Below, piece after piece: positions 49,306-59,604 of a stretch of 64,000 nt of DNA. Below the pieces are notes generated by a model that had not been told where the DNA came from, made no database searches, and saw only the letters and a list, made by a program, of their open reading frames with translations. Source of the stretch: Chitinophagaceae bacterium (GTDB lineage: Bacteria; Bacteroidota; Bacteroidia; Chitinophagales; Chitinophagaceae). Made by a program: the position numbers and the translations under genes. Each line of letters starts with the position of its first letter. The first letter of the stretch is position 1. Where the stretch lies: assembly GCA_947476485.1 (NCBI GenBank), contig CANJQU010000012.1:1-64000 (forward strand). Direction: 5' to 3'.

Positions 49306-51687
49306 ATGAAGATATTTTACACAATTGCTATTGCCATGCTTGTTATATTTCCCTCCATCATTCATGCGCAGGATAAAACTACGGGCACTATTAAAGGGAG
49401 ATTGATAGATATAGCCACAAAGCAGGCTATTCCGGGTGGTATAGTTACCGTAAAAGGCACTGCCGCTGGCACCGCTGCAGATACGGCGGGGAATTTCGTT
49501 ATCCCAAATGTGCCGGAAGGTGTGTACCAGGTGGTGGCGGGTTTTATGGGTTACCAGGAAAAGACGATCAATGATGTAAACGTAACGAGAGGTAAAACCA
49601 ACTACGTGGAAATAGAACTGGTAGTGCCGGCCAGAGCGCTGAAGGAGGTTGCCGTAACATCGTTCAAGTACGAGGCCAGCCCGCTTACACCTGTATCCAC
49701 ATACGGTTTTTCGAGGGAAGAGATAGCCCGCAACCCCGGCGCGCAGGGCGATATTTTCCGGGCCATAGGTATGCTGCCGGGTGTATCGAGCAGCGGCGGG
49801 CAATACTCTGCCATAGCAGTAAGAGGGCAGGGCACCCGCGATAATATTTATATGGTAGATGATATTCCGATCACGGAAGTGGGCCACCTGGAAGGCAATG
49901 GCGCGTTCAATGATCCCAATGGCGCAAGGTTCAGCATATTTGCGCCCCGTGTTATCGACAATGCACAATTCCAGGGTGGGGGCATAGCGGCCCAGTATGG
50001 CAGGCGCAGCGCTTCTTACTTAGGCCTGGGCATAAAAGAAGGCAATAAAGAAGACTACACTATAGACGGGCAGGTGGATCTGCTGGGCTTTACAATCAAC
50101 TACGATGGGCCAAGCTACATTCATAAAAACACCAGCTTGTTCGTATCTGCCCGCTACCAAGACTTTAAAGAAGTGGTAAAGCTTGTTGGCCTGAAAGGGC
50201 TTGGGTCGCCACGGTATGCCGATTTTATTTTCAAGTCTACCACGCAACTGGGCAAAAACAATAAGCTGTCGGTTATCGCGATCATAAGCCCCGATCAGTA
50301 CCTGAGGGAACTTAAAGATGTAAAAGAGCAGGAAGAAATTGCCGGTGCATGGCTCATTGATCAGAACACCCAAAAGAGTATTGTGGGCCTTAACCTGCGC
50401 ACGCTTACCAGCAAAAACAGCTACTGGAAAAATGTGCTCTACTACACCAAGTCAAAATCAGACATCACTGTTGGAACAGCATTTCCTGTGGTGGACGCTG
50501 CAGGCAAGCTGCTGAATGGCGATAGCCTGGGCCAGGAAGCAGACATACGGACACTGAAATACTCGGAAGCTAAGGTCGGGTACAGGTCCATATATACGGC
50601 TAACTTCAGCAATCATTCAAAGTTCACCGCAGGTATAGAAGCAGACCGCACCACGCTTATCAATTACCGGAAGTTAAAGCGGCCAGATACTTCATACATC
50701 TTCGGTGCAACCGACTTAAGGCCAGCACCTGCGCAATATTTTACGATTACAGACCCCATGTATTTTAACGCCGACTACAACGAAAGCGCCTTCAATGCCT
50801 CGGCCTATGCCGACTACTCGGTGCTGCTATTTAAAAGCCTTACCTTGAATGCAGGCCTACGTTATGACTATACAGGCTTTACCGATCAACATACCTTATC
50901 TCCAAGGCTCAGCGGCAACCTGCAACTCAATGAAACCAATAGCCTGAATTTTGCTGCTGGTGTCTATAACCAGGACCCTGTTTACTCTGAGATCGCCGAT
51001 CAGCCGAAGAATAAGAAGCTGAAAGAGGAACAGATAACACAGTACATAATCGGTTACAAAAAACACTTCTCTCCAGATCTGAAATTTACGGCCGAGGCAT
51101 GGTATAAAACATTTGATAAAATGGTAACCCGCCCGGTAATGACCTATAGCGAACAAACCAATACCGGCACGGGCTGGGGCAGCGGTTTTGACCTGAATAT
51201 AACCAAGCGGCTCACTAAAAAGATACACGGCCAACTGGGCTACTCCTATATGCAAAGCAAGCGCGATGACCATGATGGACTGGGCGAGTACGATTTTGCT
51301 TTCAGCCAGCCGCACCAGGTCAACTTTCTGCTGAGCTACAAAGCAAAGAACCGGTGGATACTTGCTACCAAGTTCCGGTATGCCACAGGCAAGCCCACCG
51401 ATAGCTATATTGTGCATGCCAATGTGCTCAACGACCCAAATAATATACGCTACTCGCAAGAGATCATTGCCAGGAATGCCGATAGAGTTAATGACTTTAT
51501 AAGCCTTGATGTAAGGGCCGACTACAAGTTCCAGGTAAGGAAACTGCATTTAACTGCATTCGTGGATATTGTAAACATCCTGAATCGCTTCAACGAAAGC
51601 AGCCTGCAGATCAGCGAATACAATGGCAAAATACAGTCTGATGGGCTGGCGATATTTCCATCGTTTGGGTTGAAGTTTGAGTACTAG
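49306..51687 (+). CDS. TonB-dependent receptor with carboxypeptidase-regulatory-like N-domain
   Basis: TGTIKGRLIDIATKQAIPGGIVTVKGT...; plug domain ISVRGQG-like AIAVRGQGTRDNIYMVDDIPI; C-terminal barrel. Confidence 0.92.
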   Translation: MKIFYTIAIAMLVIFPSIIHAQDKTTGTIKGRLIDIATKQAIPGGIVTVKGTAAGTAADTAGNFVIPNVPEGVYQVVAGFMGYQEKTINDVNVTRGKTNYVEIELVVPARALKEVAVTSFKYEASPLTPVSTYGFSREEIARNPGAQGDIFRAIGMLPGVSSSGGQYSAIAVRGQGTRDNIYMVDDIPITEVGHLEGNGAFNDPNGARFSIFAPRVIDNAQFQGGGIAAQYGRRSASYLGLGIKEGNKEDYTIDGQVDLLGFTINYDGPSYIHKNTSLFVSARYQDFKEVVKLVGLKGLGSPRYADFIFKSTTQLGKNNKLSVIAIISPDQYLRELKDVKEQEEIAGAWLIDQNTQKSIVGLNLRTLTSKNSYWKNVLYYTKSKSDITVGTAFPVVDAAGKLLNGDSLGQEADIRTLKYSEAKVGYRSIYTANFSNHSKFTAGIEADRTTLINYRKLKRPDTSYIFGATDLRPAPAQYFTITDPMYFNADYNESAFNASAYADYSVLLFKSLTLNAGLRYDYTGFTDQHTLSPRLSGNLQLNETNSLNFAAGVYNQDPVYSEIADQPKNKKLKEEQITQYIIGYKKHFSPDLKFTAEAWYKTFDKMVTRPVMTYSEQTNTGTGWGSGFDLNITKRLTKKIHGQLGYSYMQSKRDDHDGLGEYDFAFSQPHQVNFLLSYKAKNRWILATKFRYATGKPTDSYIVHANVLNDPNNIRYSQEIIARNADRVNDFISLDVRADYKFQVRKLHLTAFVDIVNILNRFNESSLQISEYNGKIQSDGLAIFPSFGLKFEY

Positions 51688-51692
51688 GTGCG

Positions 51693-52118
51693 TTATTTTT
51701 CATGCACATACGCTGCAACCCATTTTAAGCTATCAGGAAAATTGTAGCCGTATAAACGACTTGCGCCAGGCGTAAGGAGTATGACACTATTGGCGGCATT
51801 ACCGGTTTCGTAAACAACTGGGAAAATATGGCCGGTAAGATGCGCAAGGCAGTCTTCGTACCGGAGCTCAGCAGGACTAAATAAAGTAGCGCCCTCATAC
51901 TCCTTACCATTAAGGTTGTAGCTGTAGCGGACATTGCAAGCTTCAGGGCTGCCTTTAACTCCTTTGGAGCAGTTATATACTTTACCGGATATGATCTCAT
52001 GATGTTCTATAAGCCGGCTCCGGCCAATAAAACCATAGATGATATACCCGACGACAATAGCGGGCACCACACATGCCATCAAAACAATACCCCATTTCGT
52101 TGTGCTGTTAATCTTCAT
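51693..52118 (-). CDS. Hypothetical membrane-anchored protein
   Basis: N-terminal TM; no family recognised. Confidence 0.45.
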   Translation of the reverse strand: MKINSTTKWGIVLMACVVPAIVVGYIIYGFIGRSRLIEHHEIISGKVYNCSKGVKGSPEACNVRYSYNLNGKEYEGATLFSPAELRYEDCLAHLTGHIFPVVYETGNAANSVILLTPGASRLYGYNFPDSLKWVAAYVHEK

Positions 52119-52220
52119 AATGTGGATAATTGACAGGCACGGATGATTCTCATATAAAGATATGTTTCTTTTATTACGTTATATTGCTGATTGATCGTAA
52201 TCTTCAAATTTATTAGCGCG

Positions 52221-52341
52221 TGTTCAACGTTGGACTTTGACTACGCTGTAGACAGTCTTGGATTGGCGAGTATTATATTAAAAAAGATACCCACAATTTT
52301 CGATTTCCCAAAACCGTTCTCCCGCCTTCATTTCCACCGCC
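52221..52341 (+). repeat. Dispersed imperfect repeat, copy 1
   Basis: gttcaacgttggactttgactacgctg...aaaaaagatacccacaattttc...; matches 53679..53811. Confidence 0.7.
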
Positions 52342-52441
52342 TGGACGTAGTCGTGATACATACGCCCAACTGTTGTGTGTTATCCCTTTTATTTTTGGAA
52401 CACTACGCTCAACTAAGATGACAAACGCTGCCGCCGATTTC

Positions 52442-53290
52442 CTATTTCACCAGAACCATTTTTTGAGTAGAGGATACAATTCCATTTGCCACAATATTGT
52501 AATAGTACAGTCCGGCCGGCAGGGTAGTGTTATCAAGCATAATAAACCCAAACCTGTTGTCAACCTTGTATGTTGTCAGCTTTTGCCCGCTAGAGGTATA
52601 AAGTTCCAGCAAGCCCTGTGTCACGCCGTCGGGCAAGCTAAACGTGATCTTAACTTGATTGGACGATGGATTAGGTATTGGCTGGGTAGGAATTCGCTCA
52701 GCGTTTTTCTCTGTTTTCGCAAGTCCCAGCCCATTACCGCAGACATCGCAGGGGATAGTGCCCGGAAGGCTATATATACTGACTCCATTGTTGTTGAGGC
52801 TTGTAGCCTTAAACACTCCCGTTGATGTTTCCCAGACTTTAAAATAGTTTGGCGATGCAGGATTTAGATTTGTTATTGAGTCAACTGCAACACCGTTTTC
52901 ATTGATAATAAAGAGCGTCCATTCCGGCCCTACAACTTTATGATACTGCACTGCTACTTCTAACAATGGATCCAAGTTAAATAAGGTTTCAGACGGATAA
53001 AAGACCGTTGGACCAGCCCTGAACAGTCCAAGTTGTCACACGTTATAGCCGGGAATTGAAGGGCAGACGATCTGTTTCCAAAATGAATAATCGAGGTTGT
53101 AAAAAAACAAAGTATCCGCTCCTGTCTGGTTACTTATTGTTAATATTTTCTTTCCTGAATTGCTCAGATTCACTATTTCAGACTCTGCAGTAAAATTGAC
53201 CGGATAGTAATGGTCTAAAGTCATTTGCGCGAAACCTGTAGTGCGGAAGCTCGCCAGAAGAGTTAATATAAAAAAGGTTATCTTTTTCAT
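52442..53290 (-). pseudogene. T9SS-sorted secreted protein split by an in-frame TGA (positions 53036-53038)
   Basis: N-part ORF 53036..53290 (signal peptide, ...IVCPSIPGYNV*) continues in the same frame as QLGLFRAGPTVFYPSETLFNLDPLLEV... into ORF 52442..52975, which ends in a T9SS sorting domain. Confidence 0.75.
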
Positions 53291-53678
53291 GTTGAATATT
53301 TTTCTGCAAACTAATTTAAGTTTAGATTAAATCAAAGAACACTATATGTTTTTAGTACATTTAAAGTCAATATTAAGGCTAAAGCTTATGATGCCGCTGT
53401 TCGGGATTTTCAAATCTCCAGTTGGCTGTAGTGTTCTACAAGATAAAAAATGTGGTCGTTGGGCGTAGGCTGTGCCTACGTCCTGGTGGAGGCCAGTCTC
53501 TGACTGGCGAGTATGGTCACGCAGCACATTCCCCGCCCCATGTTGTATGTAATTTTCTCTTTTGTCCCCGCCAAGTCTCCTTTTTCAGGAACTCGGCGAC
53601 AGTCAGGGCGTTATTGCTGAATTTCAGAGCCTGCAGCCCATGTTGTCTATAATCTTCTCTTAAATGAAGAACATAATC

Positions 53679-53811
53679 GTTCGGCGTTAGCCGCCGACTA
53701 CGCCGCTGAGGAGATCAATCTTCAGATTGGTGGCATTATAATAAAAAAGATACCCACAATTTTCAAAATCCGAAAACCACTGCCCATCCTGCATTCCCGC
53801 CGATTCCACCC
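53679..53811 (+). repeat. Dispersed imperfect repeat, copy 2
   Basis: gttcggcgttagccgccgactacgccgctg...aaaaaagatacccacaattttc... Confidence 0.7.
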
Positions 53812-53875
53812 TCCGTTTTGTGAGTATCGCTAATTCACACATCCCTACATTTGTATCCCTCAAAAACTAAAGCAC

Positions 53876-54655
53876 ATGAAACAGGAACAACAACAGCAGG
53901 CACAAAACCTCTTCTTCCAGACAGACCTCAGCAAAAGCGAGATCGCATCCATGCTTGGCATCAGCCGCCGCACCATCCACTACTGGGCGCAAGACAATCA
54001 GTGGGACAACATAAAGAAGAGTGCAGCCCACATGCCCTCACTACTGGCTGAAAATTGTTACTTCATTATGGCCAGAATGCAGCAGGATATATTGTCCGAA
54101 GAGCGCAGCGATAAAGCGCCAACTTATCAGGAGGTAAACGCACTCTATAAACTTACACTCACTATCAATAAGCTTCAAAACCGTAGCACGCTCAACGAAA
54201 CCCTCGAAATGAGCACCCGCTTCATGGAATTTGTAAACGATCAAAGCCCCGAAGCTGCAGACCTCATCAAACCATTCATAGATGGCTACCTTGCCTCCCG
54301 CGCCAAAGTCCAAGCCTTGCAGTTTACACCACCAAAGCGAACAGAAGAGGAGTTGACCCGACTTAAAGAACAAGCTGAGCGTGAAGCATTGCTCGACCAG
54401 GAAGACATTGCATGCTGGGCTCAATATCCGGTTGCATCCTCCGTTCAAGGCCATGCCGCTGCAACTTCATCAAAACCGGAGATCACGCCAAAACCTTCTG
54501 CGGCGGAAGACCCCGCGCCAGTGACATCCGGTAACCCTATATATACACCAACCGAGACACCGCTATTTACTCCCTCGCAAGCCTTTCCCAAAAACGAAAA
54601 GCACCTCAACCGTGCCCAGCGTCGCGCCCTCGCCCGCACCAAAGTAGCCGCGTAA
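53876..54655 (+). CDS. Terminase-small-subunit-like HTH protein
   Basis: LFFQTDLSKSEIASMLGISRRTIHYWAQDNQWDNIKKS HTH; resembles phage terminase small subunit N-terminal domain. Confidence 0.6.
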   Translation: MKQEQQQQAQNLFFQTDLSKSEIASMLGISRRTIHYWAQDNQWDNIKKSAAHMPSLLAENCYFIMARMQQDILSEERSDKAPTYQEVNALYKLTLTINKLQNRSTLNETLEMSTRFMEFVNDQSPEAADLIKPFIDGYLASRAKVQALQFTPPKRTEEELTRLKEQAEREALLDQEDIACWAQYPVASSVQGHAAATSSKPEITPKPSAAEDPAPVTSGNPIYTPTETPLFTPSQAFPKNEKHLNRAQRRALARTKVAA

Positions 54656-55153
54656 GTAATGAACGAATGTCCTTGATGTAATAGTCGGGAACAAGATAGG
54701 AATAGCTCCACTGCAAAGGTTCTTACTATGTCATGCTGATGCAAGGAAGCATCTATACTTAATGAGCCAACATCAGAATTGCTATCTGACCATATACCAA
54801 AACTCAGCAATCATGGTTCGGCGAGGCTCACCATGACAACATCAATTTTGCTTTTTGATAAAATTGGAAACGCTTTATTACAAAACACGATAATCCTTAG
54901 CGACTCCGCGTCTCCGCGGTTAAAGCAAATTGCACACTAAACACGAAATGCGCAATTTCTCGAACCCACATCATTGATAATCAATCATAACCTGTGCAAA
55001 AATATTTTAAATGAAACGTGCAATTCCTAACGCCAAACGATACTTAACATCTCGAGTACAGATACCTCGTGCCTCGGTATGACAAGTGATGATTGTAAGT
55101 GAAATAATATTAATGTATCGACTGTAAAATTTTACGATTTCTACATTATACAA

Positions 55154-55186
55154 TTGTCCTTTTTTCACATTAAACCCATACCTTTG
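55154..55186 (+). promoter_or_regulatory. Probable Bacteroidota promoter of fusA
   Basis: TTG ... TACCTTTG (55179-55186) upstream of ATG 55229; spacing 22 nt. Confidence 0.5.
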
Positions 55187-55228
55187 CACCTCGAATTGAA
55201 AAATTTAATCGATTTAACAACATAAAAA

Positions 55229-57370
55229 ATGGCAGATCTACTCTTACAGCGCAACTTCGGGATCGCTGCCCACATTGATGCGGGGAAGACAACAATGACA
55301 GAACGTATCCTTTATTATACCGGTGTGAACCACAAGATCGGTGAGGTGCACGAGGGTGCGGCTACGATGGACTGGATGGCGCAGGAGCAGGAGCGTGGTA
55401 TCACGATCACTTCGGCAGCTACTACTTGCTTCTGGAACTACCCAACTGTGCAGGGTAAAAAATTGCCAGAATCTAAGAACTACAAATTCAACATCATTGA
55501 TACTCCCGGTCACGTTGACTTTACCATTGAGGTAGAGCGCTCTCTGCGTGTGCTTGACGGCCTTGTGGCTTTGTTCAGCGCTGTGGATGGTGTGGAGCCG
55601 CAGTCTGAGACTGTATGGCGCCAGGCTAACCGTTACAAGGTTCCGCGTATCGGTTTTGTAAACAAGATGGATCGTGTGGGCGCTGACTTCCTGATGGTGG
55701 TGCAGCAGGTGAAGGACATGCTGGGCGCTAAGTCGGTGCCACTGCAGTTGCCAATCGGCGCTGAAGATGGTTTCAAGGGTATCGTGGACCTGATCAGGAT
55801 GAAGGGTATCATTTGGGATGACGCTACACAGGGTATGACGTATACAGAGATCGATATACCAGCAGACATGGTGGACGAGGCTAACGAATGGCGCGCACAC
55901 CTGGTAGAAGCGGTAGCTGAGTATGACGACAAACTGATGGAGAAATTCTTCGAAGATCCGAACAGCATCAGCGAAGACGAAATACACATTGCAGTACGTA
56001 AGGCTTGCCTGGACCTGAGCATTGTACCAATGCTTTGCGGATCGGCATATAAGAATAAGGGTGTACAGGTGGCGCTTGACTGCGTGATCCGTTACCTGCC
56101 CAGCCCTATGGATATCGAAGCGATCAAGGGTACTAACCCTGATACCGGCGAAGAAATAGAGCGTCACCCAAATGCTAAGGAGCCATTCTCTGCGCTTGCG
56201 TTCAAGATCATGACCGATCCGTTCGTAGGCCGCCTGGCGTTCTTCCGGTGCTATTCAGGCCGCCTGGATGCAGGCAGCTATGTGCTCAACGTGCGTTCTG
56301 GAAAGAACGAGCGTATCAGCCGTATCATGCAGATGCACGCCAACAAGCAGAACCCGATCGACTTCATCGAAGCTGGTGATATTGGCGCTGCGGTAGGCTT
56401 TAAGGAAATCAAGACTGGCGATACCCTGTGTGACGAGAAGAACCCGATCATGCTGGAGAACATGTTCATCCCTGAGCCTGTAATATCTATATCTGTAGAG
56501 CCTAAAACGCAGGCAGACGTGGACAAGATGGGTATGGCGATAGCTAAGCTGGTGGAAGAAGATCCTACACTGCGTGTAAAGACAGACGAAGATACCGGCC
56601 AGACCATCCTTAGCGGAATGGGTGAGCTTCACCTTGAGATCATCGTAGACCGTATGCGTCGCGAGTTCAAGGTAGAGATCAACCAGGGTGCACCGATGGT
56701 GGCTTACAAAGAGGCGTTCACCATGATGGTTGAACACCGTGAGATCTACAAGAAACAAACGGGTGGTCGTGGTAAGTTTGCGGACATCTATTTTGAAATA
56801 GGCCCTGCTGAAGATGCATTCCTTGCAGAAGGTAAAGGTCGCTTCCAGTTCATCAACGAAATTTTCGGTGGATCTATCCCACGTGAGTTCATCGCTCCAA
56901 TACAGAAGGGTTTTGAAAGCTCAATGGGCACAGGGCCACTCGCAGGTTTCCCTGTAGAGAGCATGAGGGTGCGTATATTCGACGGTTCTTTCCACCAGGT
57001 GGACTCCGACGGTATGTCGTTCGAGCTTTGCGCTAAATCCGGTTTCCGTGAGGCTGGCAAAAAAGCTAAGCCAGTGATACTGGAGCCGATCATGAAGGTG
57101 GAAGTTACCACTCCTGATCAGTACATGGGTGATGTGACCGGTGACCTTAACCGTCGTCGCGCTATGCTGGAAGGTATGGATAGCCGTAACAACCTGCAGG
57201 TGATAAAAGCAAAAGTTCCGCTGAGCGAAATGTTCGGTTATGTAACTCAGCTTCGTTCACTGTCTTCAGGCCGCGCAACTTCAGTGATGGAGTTCAGCCA
57301 CTACACTGCCGCTCCGCGTAACATACAGGATGAGGTTGTAGCTAAGACCAAGGGTAAGGTGAGTGCATAA
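55229..57370 (+). CDS. fusA: Elongation factor G
   Basis: [43 protein letters not shown]; full length 713 aa. Confidence 0.98.
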   Translation: MADLLLQRNFGIAAHIDAGKTTMTERILYYTGVNHKIGEVHEGAATMDWMAQEQERGITITSAATTCFWNYPTVQGKKLPESKNYKFNIIDTPGHVDFTIEVERSLRVLDGLVALFSAVDGVEPQSETVWRQANRYKVPRIGFVNKMDRVGADFLMVVQQVKDMLGAKSVPLQLPIGAEDGFKGIVDLIRMKGIIWDDATQGMTYTEIDIPADMVDEANEWRAHLVEAVAEYDDKLMEKFFEDPNSISEDEIHIAVRKACLDLSIVPMLCGSAYKNKGVQVALDCVIRYLPSPMDIEAIKGTNPDTGEEIERHPNAKEPFSALAFKIMTDPFVGRLAFFRCYSGRLDAGSYVLNVRSGKNERISRIMQMHANKQNPIDFIEAGDIGAAVGFKEIKTGDTLCDEKNPIMLENMFIPEPVISISVEPKTQADVDKMGMAIAKLVEEDPTLRVKTDEDTGQTILSGMGELHLEIIVDRMRREFKVEINQGAPMVAYKEAFTMMVEHREIYKKQTGGRGKFADIYFEIGPAEDAFLAEGKGRFQFINEIFGGSIPREFIAPIQKGFESSMGTGPLAGFPVESMRVRIFDGSFHQVDSDGMSFELCAKSGFREAGKKAKPVILEPIMKVEVTTPDQYMGDVTGDLNRRRAMLEGMDSRNNLQVIKAKVPLSEMFGYVTQLRSLSSGRATSVMEFSHYTAAPRNIQDEVVAKTKGKVSA

Positions 57371-57407
57371 TTTTTAGTAGATAGTAATTAGTAGATAGTA
57401 TATAGAT

Positions 57408-57434
57408 CGTCCCGACAATGTCGGGACGGTTTTA
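57408..57434 (+). terminator. Rho-independent terminator after fusA
   Basis: CGTCCCGAC-AAT-GTCGGGACG followed by a T-rich run. Confidence 0.85.
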
Positions 57435-57465
57435 TTTTAGGGAGTTGTATGGCAACTGTGTGGCC

Positions 57466-57834
57466 TCAGATTGCAGTGCCATCATCTTTTGCCACATGAT
57501 CACCGAAGTGATAGGGAGTGACCAGTATCTCCGGAATAGCGGACATTCCCTTTCTTACCAGTTGGTTCTGCTGTATTGCAGCGAGGTCATCGAGGGCGAA
57601 CTCGTTTTCTAATGTGTTAGCATAAATGCAAAACGAGAGAATGCCTAAAAAAAGGACAAACATCTTTAACGACGGGCTATTTTTTTTTGCGTCAACCTTA
57701 AAGCTGTTTTTTAGAGCGCCGGTTTGCAGGCCTGCGCGTTGATTTTGCTTCTTATACATCAGATTTGATAGCGTAAAGTGAGTGTTTGTAAAAATAGCAA
57801 AATATACCCGCGCGGGTATATAAAAAATATACAC
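57466..57834 (-). pseudogene. Truncated N-terminal fragment of a TPR/membrane glycosyltransferase-like gene
   Basis: One TM then YANTLENEFALDDLAAIQQNQLVRKGMSAIPEILVTPYHFG, resembling the first lumenal loop of larger TMTC-like proteins; ORF stops soon after. Confidence 0.5.
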
Positions 57835-57965
57835 GGCTTTTGGTAATCAAAAAGATGCTAATGACAGAACTATCGATAATAATATTGTAGATACCGAATT
57901 ACTAAGCGAGGGCGAAAATGGGAATTTCAACATTGTTCACGGGTATCGGCAAAGAAAAAACTTAA

Positions 57966-59390
57966 CTAACATTCACTCAAACTTATCGGCAATTGCACCG
58001 CAAGGCCACCTTCGGCGGTTTCTTTGTATTTATGGTTCATGTCGAGGGCCGTCTCCCACATGGTGTTTACGACTGTATCGAGAGATATGCGTGCATGATC
58101 GGGATTGCCCTGAAGGGCCAGTTGTGCTGCCGTGATGGCTTTGATTGCACCCATGGTGTTGCGCTCTATGCATGGAACCTGAACGAGTCCGCCTACGGGA
58201 TCGCAAGTGAGGCCAAGGTGGTGCTCCATGGCTATCTCAGCGGCCTGCAGGCATTGTTCCATTGTGCCGCCCAATGACTCAGCGAGCGCTGCTGCGGCCA
58301 TGGATGATGATACGCCAATTTCGGCCTGGCAGCCGCCCATAGCGGCGGAGAGGGTTGCCCCCTTTTTGAATATACTTCCTATCTCGGAGGCGGTAAGCAG
58401 GAATTTGATGATCTTGTCTTCGTCATAGCCATCGCAGAAAGCGATGAAGTAGAGTAGTACAGCAGGAACTACGCCGGCTGCGCCATTGGTTGGTGCGGTT
58501 ACTACGCGACTGAATGCGGCATTCTCTTCATTTACGGCAAGTGCAAAACAGCTCACCCAATCAAGTGTGTACATGAATGAACCACCGCCGCTGCGTATGA
58601 CCACCAGCCATTCGTCGAAATTGTTGTATGTTTTTTCGCCGGTCAGTTTTTTGTTGAGTGCAAAGGCGCGGCGCTTAACCTGTAAGCCACCAGGCAGTTC
58701 ACCACCAATATGCGCCCCGCGGAATATACAGTCGCGCATAGTTTCCCAGATGCGGAGTACACCCTGGCGGGTCTCTGCTTCAGGGCGAATAGCGTTTTCA
58801 TTGACCATTACAACACCTGATATGCTCAGGTCTGTTTTATTGCAGGCAGCTTCAAGGTCTTCGGCTTTTACGATGGGGTAGGGCAGGTGAACAAAAGTAT
58901 CATCACCATCTTCCTCGCCTTCTTTAATTACAAAGCCTCCCCCCACAGAATAGTAGGTCTGGGCGATCTCGTCGCCATTGTCAAAAGAGCATAGAAAAGT
59001 AAGGGCATTAGGATGGTAGGGAAGACTTTCATCGAAAAGGAACACAACATCTTCGGCGGGATCGAAATCTATTTCATGGTCGCCGCCAATGAGTAGCTTT
59101 TTTCTTACCGTTATCTGCTCAATGCGTGGGGTGATCTCATTTACATCGAATGTAACAGGATCTTCACCGCATAATCCAAGCAGGACAGCCACATCTGTAC
59201 CGTGGCCTTTGCCGGTCTTTGCAAGGGAACCATATAGCAATACTTTCACAGACTGTACCTTGCGGACGCCCGTGCTATTAATGTCGGCTATAAAACGAAG
59301 CGCAGCGCGCCAGGGACCAAGGGTATGCGAACTACTGGGGCCTATTCCTATCTTGAAAATGTCAAATACCGAAATGCTTTCGTGTGCCAT
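57966..59390 (-). CDS. sdaA: L-serine ammonia-lyase (single-chain, Fe-S type)
   Basis: [64 protein letters not shown]. Confidence 0.96.
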   Translation of the reverse strand: MAHESISVFDIFKIGIGPSSSHTLGPWRAALRFIADINSTGVRKVQSVKVLLYGSLAKTGKGHGTDVAVLLGLCGEDPVTFDVNEITPRIEQITVRKKLLIGGDHEIDFDPAEDVVFLFDESLPYHPNALTFLCSFDNGDEIAQTYYSVGGGFVIKEGEEDGDDTFVHLPYPIVKAEDLEAACNKTDLSISGVVMVNENAIRPEAETRQGVLRIWETMRDCIFRGAHIGGELPGGLQVKRRAFALNKKLTGEKTYNNFDEWLVVIRSGGGSFMYTLDWVSCFALAVNEENAAFSRVVTAPTNGAAGVVPAVLLYFIAFCDGYDEDKIIKFLLTASEIGSIFKKGATLSAAMGGCQAEIGVSSSMAAAALAESLGGTMEQCLQAAEIAMEHHLGLTCDPVGGLVQVPCIERNTMGAIKAITAAQLALQGNPDHARISLDTVVNTMWETALDMNHKYKETAEGGLAVQLPISLSEC

Positions 59391-59604
59391 GAAGCGCAAA
59401 TATACGAAAACCCTAAGGGGTAAAATCCAAAGGTGAAATTCCAAAATCCAAATTTCAGTCTTAAGTCCCGGCAAGCAAAATCAGAAACGCCAGGAACTGT
59501 GGAGACAAGTGTTGCGAAAGACATTGCAATGCAAAGCCCTTTACGAAATGGCTGGCCGAAACCATTTTTGCTATGCTCTTCATATTCTCTACCTTTAAAA
59601 CCGC

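Noticed and set aside
53036-53038. TGA as a selenocysteine codon
   Set aside because: selD/selU alone imply tRNA selenouridine; no Sec machinery is visible and the protein is not a redox enzyme. A nonsense mutation or sequence error is more likely.
55244-56758. Long minus-strand ORFs antisense to fusA (307, 129, 167 aa)
   Set aside because: Shadow ORFs from biased codon usage in fusA; composition is His/Leu-rich nonsense.
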